Below, piece after piece: positions 56,065-64,000 of a DNA stretch of 64,000 nt. Origin of the DNA: Eutypa lata (Eukaryota; Ascomycota; Sordariomycetes; Xylariales; Diatrypaceae); assembly GCA_022661535.1 (NCBI GenBank), contig JAKULF010000010.1, forward strand, positions 1,364,001-1,428,000, read 5' to 3'. Each line of letters starts with the position of its first letter. The first letter of the stretch is position 1. A model generated the notes under the pieces. The model had not been told where the DNA came from and ran no database searches. It was given only the letters and a program-made list of their open reading frames with translations. Both the position numbers and the translations under genes were made by a program.

Positions 56065-56709
56065 CTATGTGCTAACTTGCTGCTGCTGCTGCTGCTGCCG
56101 TCTAACCGATGATGCTCGGTCCTCCTCGAAGCGGCGGCGCTCGGATTCCGACCACTTGATATCGAAATCGTAGTATTCATGGGGCTTAATATCTCGGGGG
56201 CCAACAACAGGACCGACTGGAGGGTCACTAAGTTTGATGAAACCTGCCGATCGATCTCTATCGATGATTGCAAGTGTCTGGTTGCCGGGGCCCACTAGAC
56301 GTCTTTTAGAATTGCCTTCGGAATCAGGGCTCGAGGCGAGAGTGATGCCATCCGCATTGGCGACTGGCAAGGCAACAAGATTGCAGTATCCATTAGGGAT
56401 ATGCAATACATCCTTTAGGCGAAGAATGCCATCGGAATCGGGCCCTCGTTGGACAGGTAGCTCTACAGTGCCGACGCCGAGGACCTTAAACTGTTTAGGA
56501 ACGAACGTCGCGTCAACAAAACTTTCAAATGAGAGGTATTCCTTGAACCAGGCATTGTCTTTGCAGGTGCTAACAACGAGTTTAGCAGTTGTGCAAGCAT
56601 TGATAGCGTAATGTGCAACCCACTGAGCATTGGAGTCGATGGCCAATTGCCAGTCGGGAAATAGTGGCTCTGTTTCCTCAACTCTGGGTTGATCCTGAAG
56701 GACGTTGCT
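56065..56709 (-). CDS. Protein resembling the Copia-type Pol beta-barrel region (5' end unresolved)
   Basis: An open frame of about 215 codons ends at TAG 56065-56067. It is open back to a stop at about 56719 and has no ATG in the conserved part, so a 5' exon or a lost start is needed. Within it, WQLAIDSNAQWVAHYAINAC, FVPKQFKVLGVGTVELPV and DGILRLKDVLHIPNGYCNLVA follow the order seen in the domain before the integrase in Copia Pol polyproteins (DSGAS-like start, 'GxGTV', 'LxxVLHVP'). No protease, integrase or reverse transcriptase is nearby, so it is either a domesticated stand-alone protein or a remnant. The C-terminus is charged (SESERRRFEEDRA) and ends with a poly-Gln run encoded by CAG repeats at 56079-56098. 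Confidence 0.5.
   Translation of the reverse strand, partial: SNVLQDQPRVEETEPLFPDWQLAIDSNAQWVAHYAINACTTAKLVVSTCKDNAWFKEYLSFESFVDATFVPKQFKVLGVGTVELPVQRGPDSDGILRLKDVLHIPNGYCNLVALPVANADGITLASSPDSEGNSKRRLVGPGNQTLAIIDRDRSAGFIKLSDPPVGPVVGPRDIKPHEYYDFDIKWSESERRRFEEDRASSVRRQQQQQQQVST
56079..56098. repeat. (CAG)n repeat coding poly-Gln
   Basis: Nearly seven CTG/CAG triplets at the 3' end of the Pol-like gene encode seven Gln on the minus strand. Confidence 0.85.
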
Positions 56710-56719
56710 ACTGCTTGAC

Positions 56720-57327
56720 TACATTGTTGTAACCTCGTAGCCTCGCTATTGAGGTTGTAAATATAGCTAGAGTGAAAAGTCTGGCGTTGATCGTACGAAG
56801 TGATGTTAAAAGGTAGAGTAACTGAAACTTTGCATGGCTGAGAGAATTTACGAGGAGATTTATACGAGTTTGGGAAGAGAGGATTGGGTGATAAAGTTTT
56901 GAGAATGAATAGAAATTAGGTAGGTATGTAGATAGCAAATAAAAATTGGAATGTTGGCAGGGAGTTTTGCCACCTACGGAAGCATCAAGGAATGTGCTCT
57001 CCTTACATACCTACGCACTTCAATGTGCAACCACCTTGTTGATCCTACCTAGCTAGATAGGTATGAATGTGTAACTCTTTACCCTCGTTAGGAAGACAAA
57101 CATTGCGAATGATATATGTATATCACTTTTGTTTGTACTTGACTGCGTTATAGGTATGCGAGGTAATGCATCGCGGAATTGAAACAACTCCAAACTCCAT
57201 TCTGTACCTATAGACTAGTCTCCCTCCATATTCTAGCTCTATCCCTTCTCTTTCAAGTTTCATAGATAGTAGTATGAGTTGCAAGTATAGTCTTCATCTA
57301 TCCGATAGTTCTAACCCCCTTCGTTTA
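56720..57327. other. intergenic or 5' leader of the Pol-like gene
   Basis: About 600 bp. A possible first exon of the Pol-like gene could lie here, for example near the minus-strand ATG at about 56835, but no splice pair is convincing. A TAGGTAGGTATGTAG cluster occurs near 56919. Confidence 0.35.
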
Positions 57328-58029
57328 TCACCCAAAGTTACGGCGACCATCCTCATTATAGTCTAACATGGCCTCTACCTCGCTAATTCTCTCTGATGGC
57401 ACAACATTCACGGATCGTAGCGCTCGAAGCACACGGATACTCCAGTCCTGGCAATTCTCTGTCACCGTTGCCTGATTTGTAGCTTGCGGGGGTGGTTCCT
57501 GATTCGCAAAATGTTTCACCCAATCCTCGCCGGTGATATCCAGCTTGGCCATCTCGTAACAATCCCGAAAGACGGGACTGTGGAAGGCATCGCTGTCCGT
57601 AGCATGAGAGTAGTGCATATCGACTGCATCACCTTCAACCTGGTAGACCGTGCACTTTCCACCGTCCTCGGGGCTTACTGCCAGAAACCAATGAAAGGGT
57701 TGCGGTGTGGGCTGTTCGTTACGACACAGCCAGAGGCAGTTACGGACTGGGAGGCTGACTGATTCTGATGTCGTCTGTTGCTGCAATGGCCGCCATTGTT
57801 CTCTTGTCCCATCCGAGTTGACTTTTCTACTCCAGTCTATGTTGTTGCCATCAGTGTGAAACTCCCTTCTGCCGACTGGACGGGCCTCGGTTACCGACTC
57901 AGGAGGGACCTGTACCCAGGGATCCTCTGAACCAATCGCCCGAGCCCAGGTCGTGCCAGAGCTTAGATCTGTCCTATACTCGAATCCATCGTTTCGGGTT
58001 ATTTCGCCCCAGTTGCCTTGATCTGACAT
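57328..58029 (-). CDS. Unknown protein with an HW...NC arrangement (papain-like fold suspected)
   Basis: Single-exon gene of 233 residues starting MSDQGNWGEITRNDG. The first 95 residues are polar and Trp/Arg-rich, with no clear fold. From about 100 the chain is ordered: FHWFLAVSP at 112-120, a Cys/Val/Tyr strand region, DMHYSHATD, a helix around WVKHF, then ENCQDWSIRVLRAL at 191-204. A His-Trp on a beta strand (H113) followed about 80 residues later by Asn-Cys starting a helix (C193) resembles the circularly permuted papain-like proteases of the NlpC/P60-LRAT group. There, His and Cys are catalytic. This is a pattern argument only; I do not recognise a named family. It lies upstream of the Pol-like gene on the same strand. 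Confidence 0.65.
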   Translation of the reverse strand: MSDQGNWGEITRNDGFEYRTDLSSGTTWARAIGSEDPWVQVPPESVTEARPVGRREFHTDGNNIDWSRKVNSDGTREQWRPLQQQTTSESVSLPVRNCLWLCRNEQPTPQPFHWFLAVSPEDGGKCTVYQVEGDAVDMHYSHATDSDAFHSPVFRDCYEMAKLDITGEDWVKHFANQEPPPQATNQATVTENCQDWSIRVLRALRSVNVVPSERISEVEAMLDYNEDGRRNFG

Positions 58030-60414
58030 TTGGTAGCTAAGGACATTAACTACAAAGGTTGCTTCGAGGAAAATGATGATTGAAGTATTAAGTATACTTA
58101 CAACGACTCCTTAGATGATATGGAATAGTATTAGGTCGAGTAACAGAGTGGAAGTTATCTTAGGGTAGATGTATCTAGTATAATTCGAAAAGTGAATAAC
58201 TGAAAAGTTCTGTTTCAGTTTTAACCCGCTGCATTTATGCATGAACTTTGCTATTTAGGCAGTAAGTTTTGTAATATTTGTGTAGTGGCCCACTAAATAT
58301 GACTCAATAAAAAAGGTCCTTCAAAGATTATTTCGACCAGCCGAGCTGGTCCAGCTCAGCGCTTTGACGTCGTCTTGTGGTAACATAGCACTAGCGTACA
58401 TACGGCCAACACCACGGTCTCTGTTTAGGAACCATCTTCCAAGGCCTGATTGGCACCTTGACCTTGGTACGGTGTCACTAGGTGAGCTTCGTCTCCGATA
58501 AGGACTATCGCATCTTTCATATAACTTTCGAGAGGATCTTGGTTCTTTCTGATGGTACGCGTCTTCGGAAAGGCACGAAGCTGGAGTTTGCCAACCTTTG
58601 TATTTCACAGGGATAATGCGTAATTCGACAATGCATAAAAGTCTAACGGGTTCGGATTTCAGGAGATGCAAGAAACTAACAAAGAAGAAAAGCATCATTA
58701 TGTGACGGTAGGGAAAGATTACCCGGTTGGGGTTTTGGGAAAACTGCCTGTCCTAGAAGATTTCTCGCAGACGTTAAGATGGAGCTCTTGTGGTTTATGT
58801 TCTGTTGAACTACGACGTCAAGAACTAGAAAGGACAGGAGAGGCGTAGTGATTACATTGAAAACAAGGCATGCTTCACATTGCTCCTCTGATGGCGACAA
58901 GCCTGACATCTAGCACCTAGGTATTTGTAAATCTCGGAGCCTTAGTGCCCCTTAAAAATATCGAGCTCAAGGGTATTGTCGTAGATGGTCGTATTTAAGT
59001 CCAAAGAATAAAATAAAAATAAAAATTTAAGCGAACGACGGTACTATCCATGGATGAATATTTACCATGCAGAGACTGTAGAAACTTATGTATTATTTAC
59101 AATATCGGTTGTATGCAAGGAAGTGGTCATATTACATCTTCTTCATATGATTTTGATCATGAATTTACCAGAAAATTCATTGTCCGACTTTACACACACA
59201 CACCCTCTCTCTCTAACGGACCAATCAGAATAATGTCCAGAGTGATACATGTCCATTGCAGCTCATTTTAAGAGTAGTCCTTTCCTACTGTGAATAATTC
59301 AGATGTTTCTTATATACACTATTCATTGTAACCCCTCTCCATATGATCCAGACAGGCCTACAACGGCTTAAACTACTCGTTACTCTCAGATGACGCAATG
59401 GGGTTGATGGAGGCAGTTAGCGGTAGACGTGGTAGGATTGGAGATAACTGCTTTCGCTATCTTTGAGAAAGCCAATGTCAGATGACACAGGTTGTGTTAC
59501 GGCCAAAAATAACAATACTAGACTATTAAGGTGCAACGATGAAGAATTACATTAATATATAGGGGTTCTAACGGCCTTCGTCTAGTAAAGGCCACATATT
59601 GATGAAATTGGTCTATTTGGGAACTATTCACCTCGTTTAGCATTCCACACATTACCGAGTATAATCTCTATGTACATACAGTTTGTGTTACCTTGAGATG
59701 AGCTTACTACCACGAGCCACACGGGTTGACATACATCTGACATCGCTTGGTGCTTATGAGCGGTGAGCTCTGGCTCAGCCAATCGGTGAAGACGTGCCAT
59801 CATTAAAAGCTCGGCTGTCGGTCGAAGCAGGAAGTCTGCCTATAATGAAGCCGCCTCTCCGCGGTACGTTGAGATATAGTATAGTAGCGTAATATGTATA
59901 AACGTCATCTAATACGAACTTACGAACTTAATTAGCAGGTTACCTATAATTAAGTCTATTATCAAGATCTTCGCAGATCCGTTATTCAAGGATCCTGAGC
60001 TGACAGCTTACATCAGCCGGGGTGTTTAAGCCTTACACAAATGAACCCTCTCCATGCTGATCGCTTCGGATTCAGGCATGCGGGTTTGGCAGAGCACTGC
60101 CCGATCCTGCCAATAAGAGCGGCCGCTTCATCTCCAACCTCGGATGGCAGTAGTTTAGCTCCAACGATCTATAGGCCTTATAGCTGATAAGCTCGTATTT
60201 CTTTTTGTTGCCCTAGCGCACGATGCAGCTGGCATCATCATCAGCCCACGGGTAGGTAGGAGGCTATACAGTGAAAACGCGCCTACACCCCGGGAGTCGC
60301 CTGTCGTCTGTCGGGTATAAAAGGCACCAATGAAGACCACATACAGTTCTAGGAGACCCAAGCCTTAGAACTACACAGAAACGATCCATCTTCTAGAGCT
60401 ATTAATCCTTCACC
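58030..60414. other. intergenic, no supported gene
   Basis: 2.4 kb without a supported gene. A 125-codon open frame at 58321-58698 (minus) has no motif and an odd composition. A TATA box for the next gene lies at its right end. Confidence 0.5.
60316..60322 (+). promoter_or_regulatory. TATA box of the small secreted protein gene
   Basis: TATAAAA lies 93 bp before the ATG at 60415, a normal distance for a fungal core promoter, followed by a pyrimidine-rich leader. Confidence 0.6.
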
Positions 60415-60967
60415 ATGATGTTGAACGCTGCTTCGATATTGGCTTTCGCCTCTTATGCCGTCGTCGCCAACGCCCAGGTGACTAGTTTACCTCCCTCCCT
60501 GCCTTGCAGCTCGACGACGATGTGCACCGACATCCTAAAGACGTGCGGCACGACCGCTACTCTGACATACGGAGGGTACGTGGCATCATACAAGCTCCTA
60601 GCATGATATAGTCTGCAGAGTAACTAACAAAAGCATATAGCTGTTTCCCAGCTTGCACTCCTTTCCCGACGTTCACGGAGCCACCATGCCCAACCGCGTC
60701 GACGACCGAGGCGCCGGTACCTGACTCTACTTCGTCCTGCAACGGTAGTGGCAACACGGTCTGCGTCGATTCGATCAAGGAATGTGAGACGGGAGGGGAC
60801 ATGACGTACGGAGGGTAAGTTAATTTCCTGCCCACAAGCCTACGAACTTCATTACGGGTTAATGTCGTGACTAAAACGAATCTCTTCCCAGATGCTTCCC
60901 TGATTGCACCCCGTGGCCTACATTCACACCCCCGCCTTGTCCAACAGCCTCAACAACTACTGTCTAA
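60415..60967 (+). CDS. Small secreted cysteine-rich protein with duplicated modules
   Basis: Spliced product of 136 residues from exons 60415-60575, 60641-60814 and 60892-60967. Both introns interrupt the same codon position after TYGG. A signal peptide (MMLNAASILAFASYAVVANA) precedes the mature chain. The chain holds two copies of a module: a Cys-containing piece ending TYGG (CGTTATLTYGG; CETGGDMTYGG) followed by a Pro/Thr piece CFPxCTPxPTFTxPPCPTAST, in which x marks differences. The second copy of the latter piece ends the protein. The regular cysteines suggest disulfide-stabilised surface or extracellular repeats. I do not recognise the family; a Pro/Thr-rich cell-wall or effector-like role is possible. 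A TATA box stands at 60316-60322. The exons match the modules, which points to exon duplication. Confidence 0.8.
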
Positions 60968-63427
60968 GTTTGGTGGTTAGTAAGCAGTCAGAACTGGGAT
61001 GCCTAGTATACATAAGTGTTGTATATAATGCATACGTAATATAAAGACTTGAAATCTAAAAGTTGTGGGACGTGAAAATAATATTTGTTACACAAACACA
61101 ATAAGAAAAATAGCACCATGATGTAATTGCAGATTTGTTAATTAACCTGACTTCTTTGCAAAGGTACCGTTAACACGTGATTAATTCGTCTGTCGATAGA
61201 ACTATACCGCTATGCTACGTATACAATTTATTAACTTTTTGAGGACCTAAGTAGGTATGTGAAATCCTTTAAGCTACCTAGGCAATGCACTGGCACAAAA
61301 CATGAGTGCTGCTAAAGTTCCTCAAGTATAACGCAACAATTCAATTTGAAATAACGGTATTCTTATAAGACTCCTTCAATTCAACCAGGATATTCAAATC
61401 GACCTTGATTGAGCACATTTGCAAGTACCTCAAAAAGTTCATGTTGGGCAAACGGTCTAGCCTCTAAAAGGCGAAAGCTGCCTTTGCTGCCGGACCGCCG
61501 AGTAAATTTATTGTGCCAGCAATATGGATATAATTCATTTCAACATACAAAGACGTCTTATTCAAATACTAGCTGTATATAATACCACCTCGGTATCCTA
61601 TCATCGGTTGGAATTTTCGGTGGCAGATAATGAGGATATCAGCACCACTAATTAGCATCATTATACGATTGCGGAGTTAAAGACATTAATACAGTACTCC
61701 TTAACACTTTCGGGGTTTGAAGACTAGCACTATTTGTCGTTGTCTGATCTCTCATATCTCTCTCTGGAGATTCCCCGTTTGGCTCACCCAGTGTAAATGA
61801 GTCCAAGGAGATGTAATATTTACTCAAAAGGCGCGCCGCAACGAGCCTTAACCGAGACGTCGGTATGCGATTTCCCACACAACCGTATTGGCTTACGTAA
61901 AGTAAAGCGGTGTTAGTTCGTTTGGTTTTGATCATAAAATGCCATTGGATTCCGAATTTACCTAAGGATGAAGGGTCACTTGCGAATTCTAAAAGGCACG
62001 AAGGCACATCTGTCGTTGACTAGTTTGGGCCGGCTCTAATTATCATCCTTACGGGATGAAAGTCTTCTTGTCTTTGAATATAGTTGTTAGCATTTCTAGT
62101 CTATTATGTCTTAGTAGCGGGATATGCGTCGAGATTCAAAACTACTTGCATATATCATGAACGTAGCGCGAGGTACACACCTTGACGCCCCCAGGGTTGA
62201 TTATTCCGTCGATTGTCAAGGCCTTGGACGGCGCGATACTAGAGCATGGGTTTGTAGGTTGCATCGACTTATTGATCGACATTAGGGCATTAACACCCGC
62301 AATACTAATGATTAGGCTGGAAGTGGTGGTATCACAAGCTACTCTTAACTAAAGGCCAGAAATAAAAAGGAAATAATGATACCAAGCTTACATCCGGCCG
62401 ATAGTGAGGCGAGCAAATCTAAGTGCCTTGTTATAAATTGATAATTATAATTATAATAAATACTTTTTATTATATACTTTATACGCATTGCCGGGCGAAG
62501 ATGTCGTTATCGGGCCGTGTCTTCTCGATTCGGAAAGAGGGGGTATCTATGTCGCCCCATTGCAAGTAACCGCCCGGCTCTCTTACACAGGGGTTAGCGA
62601 CTTGAGGTGTCCTGCATACTAACATACGTAATGTTTAACGAACCTGCATAATGATATATCAACATGCATAACGAGACTAACTGGCATAATGGTTAACTAG
62701 CTTACATGGTGATATGTATACCGATACCATTTAGACCGGGATGGGAGATGGGATGGCCATGAAAGTGCTCACCGATCAACCACGCACAATGTTCTGCGGA
62801 ACACTTGGGACTTCCCCGTTGTGCAAGGCTATGCAGAGATATTGTATTTCTCGACCAGGTCTTCAGGAGTAGGCCCTTGGACATTCCAGTGCCTTATCTT
62901 GACAGTGGTGGGTAGGATCTATGCCGGCGGCGTAGCCTGAAATGAAATTTCTAAGCTATTTAATTGCGCAGTTGTAAACACACGGAATCTCAGGTCCATG
63001 AGCTAAATCAAGTTCAGTAACATGCTGTTTTAATCCTGTACGGCATGAAAAGGGGGCTAAAGGCCTACTTACCGAGTACCCCGTCGCTACGTCGGCAACG
63101 CGTACGTGGACAAGATCTTAGGCGAAGCAAAAAGCAAACCGGAAAGGAACAGCGACTCTAATCTAAAAAAGGGATGTCCCACATGAATAGGGGGGACTCT
63201 GCCAAGAGCCTAGGTTAGGTACCTACTAGCAGTTGTTCCGCCTGGATGAGGTAGTCTTCTATTCAGGGAGCGCGCAAAGCAACATCTATGTTATTTCAAG
63301 TCCTACTATAAGGTTAAACCAACGCCTGTTGGCTTTGCGTCTTTTGCCTGATATCGACTCTCTTTACCTCTACATCAATTCCAGTCTCCAGAGTAATTTT
63401 TCCCGACAACCTTCAGTGCACGAGCGG
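60968..63427. other. intergenic, no supported gene
   Basis: 2.5 kb without a supported gene. The open frame at 61648-62007 (minus) starts only with GTG and shows no motif. A short AT-rich patch lies near 62435-62485. Confidence 0.5.
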
Positions 63428-63943
63428 CTATGAAGCATTGGCTGCGGCCGCGACCCTACACAACCTGCCATCTAGGCGCTCCTCCAAGCGCTCACTTCCC
63501 ACTGCCGTCTTGGCGTAGAAAAGGTCTTCGGGATCATATTGCCATTTTATCCGCAGAAGACGTTCGTAATGGTCCCCATAGAATACGCGTTGGAAGCTGG
63601 GCGCCTGGAAATCTGCTTCATTCAAGTACACCTCATCATCTGGCGTGATAGCTTCGAGGGTCGGCAGGAAAGCATGCGTTATCTCGTCCTGGGCCACCTT
63701 GTTGGCGGTCCAGTTGCCGTAGTCGACGGCGGTACCCAGGAAGATGTTGAACAGGGACTTCCGGAAGTAAGGGTTCACTGCTACCTCATCCACAGACGAT
63801 ACGCTGTGGTTGACGTTGAAGGCCACGCCGGAAAAGCTCGTTCTCGAGCCAATGTAGCGGATAGCGTCCACCAATCCCTCGAGGTCCTCCATGACGAGCT
63901 GACGGGGGATGAGGCAGCCGCCGAAGTTGAGATAGGAGACATT
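63428..63943 (-). CDS. FAD-linked oxidoreductase, berberine-bridge type (3' exon, partial)
   Basis: The last exon of a gene that continues beyond the right edge of the window. It begins after a CCTAG acceptor at 63944-63947 and ends at TAG 63428-63430, coding 171 residues. The sequence has NPYFRKSLFN and the BBE domain: VYLNEAD, VFYGDHYERLLRIKWQYDPEDLFYAKTAVGSE. The FAD-binding PCMH part must lie upstream. These enzymes use covalently bound FAD and oxygen to oxidise alcohols, sugars or alkaloid-like metabolites, and are often secreted or part of secondary-metabolite clusters. The substrate is unknown. In the frame of the exon a stop precedes it, which confirms an intron there. Confidence 0.88.
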   Translation of the reverse strand, partial: NVSYLNFGGCLIPRQLVMEDLEGLVDAIRYIGSRTSFSGVAFNVNHSVSSVDEVAVNPYFRKSLFNIFLGTAVDYGNWTANKVAQDEITHAFLPTLEAITPDDEVYLNEADFQAPSFQRVFYGDHYERLLRIKWQYDPEDLFYAKTAVGSERLEERLDGRLCRVAAAANAS

Positions 63944-64000
63944 CTAGGATGTGGGCATGGATTGGTATGTACTTCAGAAGTTGCAGTGTTCCGAAGACGA

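Noticed and set aside
58321..58698. 125-codon open frame on the minus strand
   Set aside because: Composition rich in Arg/Ser/Leu without any domain; no conserved-looking segment or intron signals.
61648..62007. 119-codon open frame on the minus strand
   Set aside because: It begins only with GTG, has no motif and lies in unremarkable intergenic DNA.

Overview
This window is nuclear DNA of a filamentous ascomycete (Pezizomycotina, probably a Sordariomycete). Genes carry short GT-AG introns of about 48-130 nt with CTAAC/CTGAT-like branch sites. There are no operons, intergenic spaces are long and rich in TAGGTA/ATGT motifs, and the families present are fungal: Zn(II)2Cys6 regulator, Sec59, Trs31, Alb1, tannase-type esterase, DUF7025 AAA ATPase and a DUF7708 protein. 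One AT-rich block near 50 kb looks like repeat-induced point mutation (RIP). I rebuilt the exon structures by hand from splice signals and protein continuity, so each should be checked against RNA-seq.

Layout. 1-305: the C-terminal tail of a gene entering from the left. 4.2-5.7 kb: a TPT/SLC35-type transporter (-) with a 6-nt microexon. 9.4-21.8 kb: a dense housekeeping block with a membrane-anchored ubiquitin protease (-), Alb1 ribosome-assembly factor (+), MFAP1-type splicing factor (+), DNA polymerase alpha B subunit (-), Sec14/Pdr16-like lipid transfer protein (+), Trs31 TRAPP subunit (+) and a small unknown gene (-). 21.8-29.6 kb: a gene-poor stretch whose only supported gene is a small secreted cysteine-containing protein (-). 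29.6-32.0 kb: two single-pass membrane proteins of unknown function. 33.1-38.4 kb: a head-to-head pair, a DUF7708-type STAND-like protein (-) and a DUF7025 AAA+ ATPase (+), sharing a 429-bp intergenic region with a large palindrome. 38.6-43.5 kb: a possible 57-aa membrane microprotein (-), an F-box-like protein (-) and a Zn(II)2Cys6 transcription factor (-). 46.5-49.4 kb: dolichol kinase Sec59 (-). 49.7-51.0 kb: the AT-rich tandem-repeat block. 52.2-53.7 kb: a secreted tannase/feruloyl esterase (-). 56.1-58.0 kb: a protein resembling the Copia Pol beta-barrel region (-) and an unknown protein with an HW...NC pattern (-). 60.4-61.0 kb: a small secreted repeat protein with duplicated exon modules (+). 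63.4 kb to the end: the 3' exon of a berberine-bridge-type FAD oxidase (-).

The conserved genes serve separate core processes: DNA replication, splicing, ribosome assembly, vesicle tethering, lipid transfer and dolichyl-phosphate supply for glycosylation. They do not form a pathway. The accessory parts (secreted small proteins, STAND/AAA pair, esterase, oxidase, RIP-like block) are the environment- or recognition-facing portion of the window. I see no tRNA, rRNA, CRISPR array or intact transposon.
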